Positions 32,545 through 45,304 of a stretch of 64,000 nt of DNA are shown here, piece after piece (position 1 is the first letter of the stretch; the number at the start of each line of letters is the position of its first letter). This DNA comes from Rostratula benghalensis (taxonomy: Eukaryota > Chordata > Aves > Charadriiformes > Rostratulidae), in the NCBI GenBank assembly GCA_013399305.1, contig VXAI01000019.1, forward strand, positions 5,701,347 to 5,765,346. The letters are read 5' to 3'. The position numbers were made by a program, and so were the translations under genes. Below the pieces are notes generated by a model. It had not been told where the DNA came from and did not search any database. It saw only the letters and a program-made list of their open reading frames with translations.

Positions 32545-34619
32545 CCTATTAAACAAGTCAAAACTTGTTACTTCACAGGGAAAACCAATTGTTTAAACAC
32601 AGCTACAGCCTTTTCCCATCCCGTATTAACATCTTTCAGTCTCTTCTATAACTATTTGTAATTCTCTTGGTCATATGCGGGGAAGGAGAAGCTTCAAGAG
32701 GATTTTCACATTTTTCTGAAGTTTCTTATTTTTCGCTACAAATACTTATCCTTCACCTCTTAAACATGTCAGCGAATATTTCTTCTCCCACCAATATACC
32801 TGCTCTCACAATGCATGAAAAGCAGAAAACTCAAAGTGCTTATCTAACGCACACACTTTTACTGGGAGTTGTTTTAGACGTAGCGCATTGTTTAAGAAGG
32901 TTAAAACTGACTGGGGTCAAACTGGAAGGTTATTTGTATTCCCACTTGCTAAAATAAAGCATCAATAAGAAGGAACTGTGAGATAAGAAATTTCTGAATG
33001 CAAGGACGGAGGTGTTAAAAATAGGTAATTTCTATCTCCAAAATAGCAAGCTACTAGGTACCTTTTTGATGTATGGAATTGTGCTGTATACTACAGGGTG
33101 TTATTCAGCAGAGGACATCCTGCTGATCAGATATTATGCTGGGACACGAGCCCCATTTTAGCTTTAAATTTGTGTAAAAAGGAGAAGAATACAGAGCATG
33201 TAACCAAAATGGAAAAAAAAAAAAAACCCAATAAAAAAAACCCCCCACTGTCCTTGCAAATATATTCTCCTGAACAAATTTTTGATACCGAAGTGATAAC
33301 ACTACTTATAACACAGAACACACACCCAGAGCAGATTTATCTGCCACAAGCATCAGAGCACTTGACCAGGACCAGGACTGTTCCTATTTCATAAATAGGA
33401 AAAACAGGGTGAAAGATTATTTTTATAAATTCAGTGGTAGGCATGAAAAGAATTTCCACACCTTTACAGTATTCTATAGATTCAATTTAATATATTGAGA
33501 TACTAATTACCTGTCTGATTTGTAATATTAATACTGTTTTCAGGGGAAATGTGATTAACTTTACCCACATAACCAGTATAAAGGGCTTGCAAGCTGACAT
33601 TTCCTGTTCTTCTCTGTGTACCTCAAAGCCAAGAACACATTAGATGCAAGAAACACAGTATCTTCAAACTGTGCACCCTACTTCCTGAAATACATGACTT
33701 AAATATAATTTATATTATATAAAATAGTGGCACCCTTACCTACCTGAAAATGCTAACATCTATTACTGGTTTGATGAAAGTAGAGAGTGAAAAAAGCTTC
33801 CCGCTGTATCTTAGGGTATGTTTATATCATCATGGAAACAATTTTAAATTGGAAATAACGTTTATTTCTATCACCATTATTCTACTCTACTTTTTTCTAT
33901 TTGCTTTTTTCTTTTAAAGCATCTTAGAATACTTTTGAACAATTGTTTCCCTCCCCTCGCCCCCTTTGATAGCTGTGCATCAGGTATTTATCCCCAGAAT
34001 TTTTCACTTGTATCCCTGTTTAGTTAAATAACTTTTTTTTTTTCCTTATCTGCTCAGCAAAAATCCATGCACTTCGTTTCCTACCTCCCACTAACTAACT
34101 CTGTAGTAGCAACAGTTTAGGCTAGAGACTGATTATTCTAATTATCCTAGGGTTTACAGCTCAGCTTCTTAACTCAGACACAAGCTCTTGTTTTCTTGCA
34201 GCAGCACATACTCAAAGTGTTGCCCTTTTCTTTAAATAAGTCAGATATAAATTTTTTGTGCATTTGCCACAGGCAAATAGTATTTCCTTCTGAACAATCT
34301 GATCTTACACTGGAAGCTGTACACACAGTTACAGAGGTGAATGTTTCACTTACAGAGCAATTCAGTAAAAGCAGGCAAGAAGTGTCCTGAAAGGGAGGGA
34401 ATTTGCTTTATGATCTTCCACATCATCACTTTCCCCCCATCTTGGCCACCCCACTTAGTCAGGGAAGATGAGTGGACATGTCCAGTGTGTGGTTCCATCC
34501 AGTGTTCTCCTCCTCCTGACGGGTACCAGACTGTCAGAGCACGTGGAAGAGCAATAAGGGGACTGCAGCCGACAAGCATTTTGAATTTGGGAGACCAAAG
34601 ACCAGCAGAAATAGGGAGG
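32545..34619. other. Unique AT-rich DNA
   Basis: No gene was recognised. An A-run with C blocks lies at 33211-33246. A splice-acceptor-like 'ttgttttcttgcag' at 34187-34200 leads to no identifiable exon. 34470-34619 may include further diverged CR1 sequence. Confidence 0.6.
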
Positions 34620-35168
34620 TGGTTGTCCTCCTGGACTCAGCACTGGCGAGGCCACACCTCGAGTGTTGTGTCCAGTTCTGGGCACCTCAAGCCAAGAGAG
34701 ATCTGGAGGGGCTGGAGCCAGTGCAGAGGAGGGCAACGGAGCTGGTGAGGGGCCTGGAGAATAAATCTCATGAAGAGTGATTGAAGGAGCTGGGACTGTT
34801 CAGTTTGAGGAAGAGGAGGCTGAAGGGAGACCTCATCCCTCTCTACAACTACTTGAAATGATATTGTAGAGAGGTCGGTGCTGGTCTCTTCTCACAGGGA
34901 ATTAGCGATAGAAGGAGAGGGAATGGCTTCAAGCTGCACCAGGGTAGGTTTAGGCTGAACATGAGGAAAGAATTTTTCCCAGCAAGAGTGGTCGGAGCCT
35001 GGAATGGGCTGCCCAGGGAGGGGATTGAGTCCCCATCCCTGAGTGAGTTCCAGAGTGGTTTAGATGTGGTGTTGGGGGATCTGGTGTAGGGGAGGAATTT
35101 GTAGAGCAGGGCTGATGGTTGGACTCCATGATCCCAAGGGTCTCTTCCAACCTGAACAATTCTATGAC
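34620..35168 (+). mobile_element. CR1 LINE fragment, ORF2 remnant and 3' end
   Basis: Plus-oriented copy beginning around 'ggttgtcctcctggactcag'. It runs through 'gtgttgtgtccagttctggg', 'ggctggagccagtgcagagg' and 'gaggctgaagggagacctca' to 'tggttggactccatgatccc' and the tail 'acaattctatga'. Several stops and shifts break the ORF2 frame. The 5' boundary is uncertain by up to 100 bp. Confidence 0.93.
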
Positions 35169-36246
35169 CACGCAGGAAATACTAACTTACCCAGTGGTAG
35201 CTGAGAGGCCTTTGCTGTCCCAGTAAGAACAAATGTATTTTTGCGATCTGAGGACTTCCCCCAAACCCTGACCTTGTGCTCTGAAAGCCAGGAGAAACCT
35301 GCCTGACTCGGTCCCTGTGGTCAGCTTCACGATAAGGTGTCCACAACAGACCATTGTAAGGGTGGAAAACACTTTCTGGTCAAACATTCATGTGTTTGTA
35401 AAGACTGTGCCCTACCATCAGCTTAAACCTTATTTAACCTGCAATTAATAGCAAGAAAGGACTACAATTCTATGTGTCTGAAGGTGCTCTGTGTCTCATA
35501 CAAACAGCTTAGAAGTCAGTGAACAGAACAAATCATTGCAGCACACACTCTGGTTACATTTCTAAACCTTTAAGTATTCACTTCCACAGAAAAAAACCAA
35601 AAGGATTTAAAAAGAAAAATAAAAAAAAAGGCTTTTACAGAATATGTATCAAGGATTGTATCTCAACAACAGCCACAACAAAAGGAAAGCCTACAGAGCA
35701 GTCTGCTTTATTCCACACCATTATCTCAGGTACAGAAGAGCAGCCAAGGTGCCAGCCCATGCAGCCAATACAGCATTCCAATATGAGAAAGATAAAATAA
35801 AATAAAATATTAGTAACAAGAAAGTTTAAGAAAAACTGCTAAAAAGCTCCTAAGGCCAGAGATCCTCTACCCTAAACTGGAAGCCCAGATAAGCTACATG
35901 TAATGTAACCAGTAGCACTGTAAAACTCTGCACACAGGAACAAAAAAAAAATTAAAAAATCATAGCAATGGTGTACAGCAGTGCTAAATTCAGTAAAATT
36001 AAGTGGCTTTGACAGAAAATCCTGAGATGGTGTCAGAGGCACTTTTGTAGAAAAAAACCCCAACAACAACAACAAAAAAACCCCCTATGAAATACAGTGG
36101 TATGTTTTGTATAAAGTCAGGAATTATAATGAAAGTAAGGGAGTTTGTTTCAAAAACAACCTTGAAAGAGTATCATAAAGGTGCCTCTTTGCCCCAGAAA
36201 GATATATCAACACCCACACAAAACCAAAAATAAAACCCACAAACAC
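35169..36246. other. Unique AT-rich DNA up to third gap
   Basis: No gene was found. There are several A-runs and AAC-type simple runs (36057-36083). The A/C composition continues on both sides of the gap. Confidence 0.65.
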
Positions 36247-36306
36247 NNNNNNNNNNNNNNNNNNNNNNNNNNNNNNNNNNNNNNNNNNNNNNNNNNNNNN
36301 NNNNNN
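36247..36306. other. Assembly gap, 60 N
   Basis: Undetermined bases inside an A/C-rich tract ('cacaaacac' before, 'caacagcaacaacaaaatc' after), so a low-complexity run probably caused it. Open frames crossing it are artefacts. Confidence 0.99.
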
Positions 36307-39300
36307 CCAGACAACAGCAACAACAAAATCCCGAGAACACCAAACAACCCATCACAAAAGATTTTCGTCTCCTTAAAAAGCTCTTAAAAAAATAATAATC
36401 TAGCACAGATAAAGAGCTCATCATTATACCTTTCTTGCTCAATACTCTCTATTCCAAACCGAGGAACGTCATTTATTTTTCAATCTTTTAATATTTCTAT
36501 ATCTGATATCTGGCCACCTCTTGCTTCCTTCCACCTGCCCCCGCACAGCCCTTGGTTAACGTCCGAGCTCTGCCGTCCCGGCTCAGGCGAGACCCTAAAG
36601 GACCAAAGGCCAGAGCAGGGGGTATCAAGCACTATCCTACTTCAAATTGTCAAAATAGTTTCAACAGTAAATGTTTCATGGCCAATGTGTGCTTTCACTA
36701 CAGCTAGAAAAAAAGCTTTTAAGTAAAAATGAGTAAAATTTGGGAGTAAAATGAGACCCAGACTTGCGACTTGCACACCCATTTTGTGCAACATGGAGTC
36801 ACATATTAGACTCAGTTTTTAGTTTTAAGAGAGACCCTTACTACTCCCCATCTTAGTCCAGGCAAAGCAAGCCACAGAAAACAAACCAACTGCTGCCACA
36901 GGAAGTTGAACAACTCACACTTATTCAAAAGCTACCCAATTTGGATTTTTTTCAAGTCTAACTCTTGTAGCAACTTTTCCATTCTCGTGTCATACTCAAT
37001 GCTTTATTGATATTCAAAATTTGAAGTCTACTGTCAGTGTGACAATTTTTTATTTTTTTTTCCCAGGTCAGATTCACACATTACACCTTGGAATATCAGA
37101 TATATCTCTAGGGGGATCTTTCTTATCTTTCTGCTTGAAAAACCCAATTGAACTTGGAAGCCATGACTTCTGGCTTCACCCATTCCTCAGGAATTGCTGC
37201 ACAGCTTCAACACCAGCCAAGAAAAACAGTAACAACCCAAGCCTTCTTGAGCTTGGCTCCTTCTAGGATTTCCCAGTTAGCAAGTTCCATATGTTTCCTC
37301 CATGGCAAAATACCTATTGTCGGGATAACCCAAGCAATTTTCTTCCCCTGTCGCGTTGTTGGGTCTGCTCCTGATACTCCAGGACTGAAAAGGTGCCAGA
37401 CGGTGCCTCCAGGCCAGACCTTTAAACCTTCCTGTCTTATCCAAAACACACCACAAATCTCCCCCATCCCCATCTGCAAGCTGAAGAAAACATCAAAGCT
37501 GACAGTATGAGTCAAAGCCCAAAAGACAAAAAAAAGAAGGGGTGGGCAGGGGGAGCAAGTTTACGTGCCTTATTAATAAGGATTAAACCCCCTTCTTGTT
37601 ATTGCTGGGGTTTGTGTAGTTTGTGCTCAGGAAAAGTCAAGTAGTGTGACACCATCTGCCAAGGCAATTTTTATACCACCAACACTGCACCACGCTATAA
37701 CAACATTTAATTTAAAAGACCGTTTCTGCAGAAAAGAAGCCTTTTGCACATCGTTAATTTAAATCCAATACTCTTATCACAAAGCCTACCTTTGAGCAAG
37801 AAAACTCTACTCTGGAAATGCCGTTTGTTTTGCACGCCGAAGCTCAACTGCTTAAAACATTTAAAGTTGCACACTTGGCTTGTGTGCATTTCAGCCTGTA
37901 AAAACAGATCCTTTTCATACTGTAGTCACAATTGTCTGGTGTCAGCTTTGTATATAAACTTCCTGCATATAATGCATTTATGCCCTTTGAAGTGCTTAAA
38001 ATCAAGGACCATGCTTTACCATACTCAAAATTGTTTCACAATTCCCAATAATGTTCTGTAAACCCCAAAAATCCCCATCCAGGAAAAAAAAAAAATACTT
38101 TCATACTTCATGCTTTGGTTACTTAATTTGTTTGGAAGTACTTAAATTAGTTGGGCCTCTGAGAACTTAAAAAGTATCATGATACCATCAGACATTAAGA
38201 TTTGAACCAAAAGACGTGCTTTGAAAGGCAAACCATCCCTCCTGCCTTGGACGTGAGAGGTGCATCACCATCAAATCTGGACCTCGGTGATAAGTTCAAT
38301 ATTTGCTCTTAAATGGATCACTGCTTGCTCCCAGTTTGCCAAGTACAATGAAAAAATTAAGATCCCAGAGGTTTACTTTGTCATGCAGACATTTTTGGTG
38401 TTGACAGGGCAACATTTGAGACCGGAGACAGTTCCTTCTTGAGAGGGTCTCCCTTTCAGTGAAAAAAAAAAAAATCAAGCAAAGAGCACAGTAATTTCTT
38501 TAGTATTTACCTTTCAGATAAACCACGGTGTGGTAAAACAAGGGAAAATCTAAGACAATACCACAAGGTAGGTCTGTGTATTAAGGAAAGTATTTTTGAT
38601 ACTACTACACTGTTGTGCCAGGTCTGCAAGATGACATTTTCTACACTCACACCCTTTAAGCAGGAGCAGAGTTTTACACACTGCTCTTCCTTCAGTTCTT
38701 GTACACAAAGATCTCTAAAAACCCTTCTGTGAATCAGAAATCCAAAAATGCCTTTTCCAGATCCTTGGGTTTTCACTGTGAGAAAGGGGGACATTTTTAA
38801 GGTGAATTTGGTAAAAAGTGGGACCAGGCGCCACTTGACCTGCGAAGGGTTGGGTTCACCTTGGCTGTAGATGGCAAGTGAGTTTGAGCAGGCGCGATGT
38901 TAAATGGACAGACTTTAATAAAAGGCAGCTCTGGGGTATTAATCCATGCTTTTGGAGCAGGCTGGAGACAATCCCAGCCACCTGGCTTTTGAAAGACCAC
39001 TGAGGGAATAAGCAAGGGGAAAGGCAGTGGGAGGGGAAGGTCGGGGAGAGCTGAAATTTAACTAAATTCAAACCTGTCGTAAAATGCCTGGGTCAGCAGC
39101 CTTGAAAAAGTTTCTTTTTAGTTGTCAGATGCTGAAATATACTTTTCTGCCTTAAAGACACAGAATGCTTTCCAAAGCAAACGCCTACTACGTGCTTCAG
39201 GATTCAGCAGGAAGGGCTACCTGGAAACAGGAGGTGTTTTTAACTCTAGGTTCAGAAGGTATTTCGCCTTGGCAGCTTTGACATTTACAGTCTCTACCCT

Positions 39301-39523
39301 GGCATGGTTAACCCTCTCTGGAGAGGAGTCAAAAGCAACTCTGCCATCCCAGTTGTGGCCACGCAAACCTGAAGAGCACCAACTTGGCCATCGGCTGGAA
39401 AAGCTACTGTAATGCAATCACCAGCACCCAGGGGCTGAAACTGGAGAGATGAGAAAACACCAATATAAGCAGGTATTCAATACTCTGCTACAACTCTCCC
39501 TCCTGTCTCCCTGTACCACAGCC

Positions 39524-39537
39524 TAAAGGAGGTTCTC

Positions 39538-39573
<36 letters not shown>
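39524..39573. repeat. 8-bp hairpin running into A32
   Basis: 'taaaggag' (39524-39531), loop 'gtt', 'ctccttta' (39535-39542), then A continuing to 39573 (32 A in total). A stem-loop next to a long A-run could be the 3' end of an old retrocopy, but nothing upstream matches a gene I know and I see no target-site duplication. Confidence 0.8.
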
Positions 39574-39575
<2 letters not shown>

Positions 39576-41252
39576 ACATTTTTTTTCCCTCTTGGATTCT
39601 TTCTCCTCTTATGGTTATTTGTTTTCTTTGTAATGGGTATTTCTTTTGGTTTTTTGGTTGCTTTTTTGTTTGTTTGGTTTTAGGCATTTTCCTTGAAACT
39701 CATGAAGTAAGAAGGAGCAGACAAACTTAAGTTTCCCTCAAACTTATTATGCTGTCTCCTCACCCATATATACATCTATATGCTTCTCTATGTTACTTCC
39801 CTTCCATAAAATTGATTTTCAGTTCTTTATCCCTTTTTGATAGGTTCCTGACTCCTCCTTCCTCCTCCTATTGTTTTCTCACTTTGCCCCTTGTACTTCC
39901 TCCATACTCTTCATCAGACACAGACATTTGGTTGCCCATTTGGTTCCCCCCTCCAGCAGCTCTGGGTAACTGGCCAGTGGACTGACCAACAAGCCACCCA
40001 GTGCCTACGGCATCTGCTGCCTCCCAAACAGCTGACCCAAAGCCAACAGCTCCAAAACCAACGGAAGGGACAAGTGAGAAGCTACTGTAGGGAGAGAATG
40101 TAGGTGTCAATAACACCAAACTTCTGGAAGCCTATCAGAACTACCTGATGTGCTTGCCAACCATCAACTATTAGCTTGTTATGGAAAAAGGGTGCCACCT
40201 GGTGCCCAATCCATCTTCCTTTAGCTAGTAACAACCTGCTCTTCTGGCTTTTCTGTCCTTTGTTCTCCAGAAGTTTGCCTACTTCTCTACCACGAGTCCC
40301 CAAAGCTTAACATGCTCCTATAATCTCTTCATCCCATGCCAGTTTTCAGACCTTGAAACGTTTTCCAGTTTATTGTACCCCGAAAGGAACAACAAAAGTG
40401 CAAGTAGTGTCACAAAGCAAACCCATACTCCTAAAGAAGGTACCGAGTTGGAAATTTCTAGTTTGTGTATCCAGCATGGACCCCGTATAAGTCAACATGA
40501 AAATTTCCTGCTCGGTAATTAATTAGACAAGACCATGTTTGCCTCAAAGGATGGAGTGAGAGAAAACAGAATCATTAGATATTTGCTCTAGAAAACCTGT
40601 TAAAAAAAACCCAAACAAACCCAAAACAAACCAAAACCCTTTTTTTCTCTTGTTATTTTGCTCTTGAGCTCTACAACTCCACAGCCTGCAAAATGCTGCT
40701 TTTATTTCCTACAGTGCTGCTCCCTGCTATCCCAACACAAATAAAAACGAAGGTACTTGCATCCTGATTCCTCGAGATGGATATTTAATAGGTTCTTGTC
40801 TGTACAGGATGCTCTACCTTTCCAACTACATAAAATATAAGGATCATACTGAGTCCAAAGAGGAGTTTCTGTCTCTGTTTATCACACGAGAAAAATCCCA
40901 GGTGATTTTTTTTTTTCCCTTTTTTTTTTTTTTGTGGAGATCTGCAATGAATAATAATCCGTAGGAAGTGTCCTAATTGGCTGGGAGACCCCCTGAGACG
41001 GTTTCTGAGCTGGGGAGGAGATACTTCCCCCTCGTATTTGCCCTTTTCCAATTGCAGCTGAAACGCAGGTCTAGGAGATGCGAATGCTTTCTGTTATTCT
41101 AGATTGTCACATCTCTCTGCTTCCCTCAGTCGGCTCAGTGGCTGTGGCCTAGAAAATGCTCACAGGCTCCAGTGATTGGCAACTTTGATCTTCTGAAACT
41201 GTTTGGTACTAAATACAATATTCATATCTTTGGGTAAAACACGGTTAAAGGA

Positions 41253-41295
41253 ACACACACACACACAAAAAAAAACCCCAACCCAAACCCAAACC
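41253..41295. repeat. Compound repeat: (AC)7, A-run, CCCAAA units
   Basis: (AC)7 is followed by about ten A and then 'ccccaacccaaacccaaacc' (41276-41295). The complement reads as TTTGGG units, telomere-like but not the vertebrate TTAGGG, and has three runs of three or more G plus a GG. Confidence 0.85.
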
Positions 41296-42628
41296 TCCTT
41301 CCTTTTATTTATTTCCAAATGGAATTCATACTTCATTTGTCACCACGAATTGAATCCCGTTTGTTTTCTTTTTTTAAGACTCCTTTCAATTTAAAGACAA
41401 AACATTTCCAACTATTTATTTATACTCAGACTAGTCTTTGTTGTAAAGCAGCTGGACATATTGTGCCATTTCTACATCCATTTTCTAACTACAGCACCTT
41501 GAGCAATCACAGGAATATATCTGACTTTTGTCTTTATTATTACATTTAGCTTGCAAATGAACTCCAACCCAAGGGTGCCCAAAGAGTGCCTTTGTAAACC
41601 AAGGTTTAAGGTAGCCTGGATGAAAAAACAGAGCTCAAGTATACTACTGTATTATAAGGAAGATTATTTTCCCTTTTGTTTCCATCATTGTATCGGTTAG
41701 TTTCCTTTGCAGGGAAAAACAAAAAAGCCAAACTGCTATTCCAGAGATTAACACTAACATAACAGTCATTTTATTAGGGTTTTCAATATCTTTTCACTGA
41801 GGCCTCAGTATAATGGTATTTAACATGTGGGCAGGTGCAAATAAAACATTTTTGAGTTTCTACACAACTGTGTTCTATATTTCAAACTTTAAATTCTGTA
41901 TTAAGCAGATATTTACATACTTATGGTATTGAGTTCTATAATTACATATAATACCTGCATATACAAGTATTTACACACACACAATTATAAATGCAGTAAT
42001 ATGCACTGGAGATATGGTCTTTGTAAGAAACTTTAAAAACGTGCCAGATAATATCAGCACCATTGCTCTGAATAAAAGTGAAACCCCATTAAGAACTGTA
42101 CCCTCCTCATTCTTCTAAAATACAAAGTCTAGAAAGGTGAATGCAAGTTAATACACATGATGTGCCTGCTAAATTTTACAGAAATACCTAAATTTTTTAT
42201 TTTTTTTTTGAGTGTTGCAGGGCAGGTAGAAAAGGAACTAAAAACCCCATTCCCTAAAAACAAGGCAATTCCTGCCTCGCCTAAGGTACACAATCCTTTT
42301 TATATGTCAACATCCAAATACCTCTTTCCTAGCTGAAGTCATTTATCCTTCCAGAAAGGCCACAGAGCTTCCAAAAGCCAAATCTCCATCAAGCAGGAGG
42401 CTGTTTACTCTTTGTTTATTCAATACCTTAAAAAGTGCCATTCTCGATGCTCTGATTAGTCGTCATTGCCTGACCTATAGGCTGATGACATGAGCAGCAG
42501 AGAACAAGACGAGCCCTTTTATGCAGCAAACATCCAAGAACCAGTGTTAAATAACAGAGATGAGATTTCAATTGGAACAATGTTACTAGCAAGCAATATT
42601 TTAAAATCACTGCTAGTTATGATACCTG

Positions 42629-42675
42629 GGGAAAAAAAGAAAAAAAAAGAAAAAAGGAGAAAAGAAAAGAAAAAT
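42629..42675. repeat. Purine-only A/G run
   Basis: Nearly 50 consecutive purines built from GAAAAAA-type units. Long homopurine tracts can form triplex DNA when mirror-symmetric; symmetry here is only partial. Confidence 0.85.
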
Positions 42676-44690
42676 AGGCTGGGTTGGGCTGGAAAGGGAG
42701 GACAGAAGCTCTGCTCCTCACTGCAGCTAAAACCACGGCAGACTCTCAGCACTTATCTCCTCGCTGTAATGCTGTTCCCACAAGGAAATCCATAGCCAGA
42801 GCTGACAGAATGCTCCTGGAAGGGCAACTTCTTTAGAAATGCCAGCCACAGCCAACAGACAGAAAGAAGACATCTGGGTGGATGTTAAAAAAAAACAAAC
42901 CACCAAAACTAAAAAACCCTAACACCGCCCCCCTCACCCCCAACACTCATGAACTATATAATACTTTAACAGGCAATGATATTTGCACATAAATGATGAG
43001 ATTTAACGTATATACACCCATTCATTAAAATTGATTACTCATTTCCACACACACGCAGTTCCCGGTCATACTTTATGAATGCTAGAGCTTCAAAATTTAT
43101 TTTGAAAGAAAAATGAAAAAAGCCGAGAATCAAAACAGCAAATATTGAGTTTGCCACGAAAACCCAAATAATTTTTTTTTTTTCACAACAGTCTAAAAAT
43201 CCAAGTCAGAAATACAGTATTTTTATATATCTTCTTAATGCAAGACATAGCAAGCATCGGTGAAAATGCTGCTTCAGTCCCTTGAAGATTTACACAGGCT
43301 GTAATACGGTTGACTAACAAGATTCTATTATAGCTACTGATTGAATACATCTAAGAGGGGTGGTTTTTTCTCAACTTGGAATAAGATCAAAATGCTTGCA
43401 GATTTCAGATTGCCATTAGACACAATAATTATATGCTAAACTAATTACAACTAAAGCAAAACCTGACTTAACAACTAATTAAATTTTACTGCGTGAAAAT
43501 AAAGCATAGTCCTTATTTAACACAGGGGCACAGATAGAAATGTTTACGAACTCTCAGACTGAGTATTTATTTCAAGCAAAAAGTCTAGGTCACTCTGACA
43601 ACCTCGGAACGTGGCCCGATTTGGACACCAACCACCAGCTTTCTGAAGTCATTCATACACAAGACGATCCAAATCAGAACAACATTCCTAAAGTTGTTGC
43701 TTCTGCTGCTAAGAAGCCATCCTAAATGAGAAATTCCCCATTAAGATCCTATTTCATTTTCACACAGAACTTCATTGCAGTTTTACAGCACGGATCAGGT
43801 TTAAATTTCAGAAGTAGATTAGCAACTTAGGAGCTTAAGTTCAATTATCGAGGCTTACAGCTGGATCTTTTTTAAGAGCCTATTCAGACCTATAAAGATG
43901 CTGACAGGCAGCTTCCACTGAATATGAAGTTAGATATTTTAGTTCAAAATCCCACTACTTGATCAGCTCCTGTATTGCAACGGTGTTTTTAATTTTATCT
44001 GAAAACTAGCATGCTTGTACAAGCCCAAGTAAATAAATCAACGTTTCTAGCAGAAGACAGCAAAGCAAGAGGATTTAGACAGCAAGAGGGAAGGGCGAAT
44101 GTGGCCTGGAACAGCAGAGGAAACAGAGGTTGAAAGAACCCTCCGAAATCCTCAGACACCAAAGTTAAGCCTTTAGCTTTCTCCTGGCAGACAAACCCTT
44201 GGCAGAATACTGAAAAGCATTGTTCTTATTTCATTATTATTATATATATTAGTATTAGGATTACAAGATGTTCTATTACTTAGGAACAGAGGGCATCACA
44301 ACCATAATGTCTGCTCGTGTACTTGTGGATGCTGTCACAACATTTTCATTAAAGAATAAAAAAAAATCCAGTAAATACCCTTCACAAAGGTCAAGATCTA
44401 GTCTCAAATCCTAAAGGCAAACTAAATTTTCATGCGCTCCACTCCAGTTCTCTCCCGCCCTCTCAATTGTACAATCTCCACACGTAAAATGGCTGACACT
44501 CTCCATCCCTTCAAATCATGGCCCTCTAAAATCACGTTCCTACCAGGAACATCTTGGATGTCTAAAAACGTTTTAGGCCATGAATACTATGAAAAGTATA
44601 TTGCCTGCTCCACATCATGGAAAACTTCTCATCAGATGGCAGGAACAGAGAACGGAATGGAATCTGGTTTTACGAGCTGTGTAGTTGGAC

Positions 44691-45102
44691 TCAGAATCGC
44701 AGTGGTTTGGGTTGGAAGGGACCATTAGGATCATCCAATTCCAAGCCCTCTGCCTGGGCAGGGACACCTCCCATGAGAGGTGCTCAAACCCCCATCCAAC
44801 CTGGCCGTGAACCCCTCCAGGGATGAGGCAGCCACAGCTTCTCTGGGTAACCTGGAACAGGGTCTCACCACCCTCACAGCACATTTCTTCCTGTTACTTC
44901 ATCTAAATCTCTCCTCTTCCAGTTTAAAACTGTTCTCCCTTGTCCTATGCCTCCCCTCCCTGATCAAGAGTCCCTCCCCAACTTTCCCCTTTAGGGACTG
45001 GAGGGGACTCTAAGATCTCCCTGGAGCATCCTCTTGTCCAGGATGAACACCCCTCCCCCCCCCAACTCTCTTATCCTGTCCTTCTAGCCCTTTGATCATC
45101 AC
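44691..45102 (-). mobile_element. CR1 LINE fragment of the 'gggcagggacacctccca' type
   Basis: Complemented CR1 3' region: 'tcagaatcgcagtggtttgg', 'gttggaagggaccattagga', 'tgggcagggacacctcccat', 'ccatccaacctggccgtgaa', 'cccctccagggatgaggcag', then ORF2-derived sequence to 'ctagccctttgatcatcac'. This 3' end differs from the 'ggcagtgctgggttgac' type elsewhere in the window. It faces the next copy head to head across 67 bp. Confidence 0.92.
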
Positions 45103-45169
45103 TTAACTCTGGTTTGCTACAGATAGCTCTGGTTTTATCTTCCCAAAGTGTTCTTTCTTTTTTTCTCTT

Positions 45170-45304
45170 CATCCCTGGAGGGGTTCAAGGCCAGGCTGGA
45201 TGGGGCTTGGAGTAACCTGGTCTGGTGGGAGGTGTCCCTACCCAGGGCAGGGGGTTGGAACTGGATGATCTTTAAGGTCCCCTCTAACCCAACCCATTCT
45301 ATGG
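45170..45304 (+). mobile_element. Short CR1 LINE 3' fragment, same type
   Basis: 'catccctggaggggttcaag', 'gccaggctggatggggcttg', 'ggtgggaggtgtccctaccc' and 'ggttggaactggatgatctt' identify the 3' end of the same CR1 type as the neighbours at 44691 and 46932. It ends at 'cccattctatgg'. Only the last 135 bp are present. Confidence 0.92.

Larger units (their letters stand above)
36307..44690. other. 8.4-kb CR1-free block with simple repeats
   Basis: No gene or transposable element was recognised. It holds a hairpin followed by 32 A (39524-39573), a T/G tract at 39646-39680, an A/C tract at 40602-40638, an (AC)7-A-run-CCCAAA compound repeat (41253-41295), a purine run at 42629-42675 and an A/C tract at 42887-42948. 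A splice-acceptor-like 'ttttttttcccag' at 37054-37066 opens into no known exon. Confidence 0.6.

Noticed and set aside
36173..36442. Open frames crossing the N run at 36247-36306
   Set aside because: The translation passes through undetermined bases, so the frame is meaningless.
37050..37260. Pyrimidine tract plus AG followed by a 60-codon open frame
   Set aside because: The frame has no family resemblance and nothing suggests splicing to another exon.
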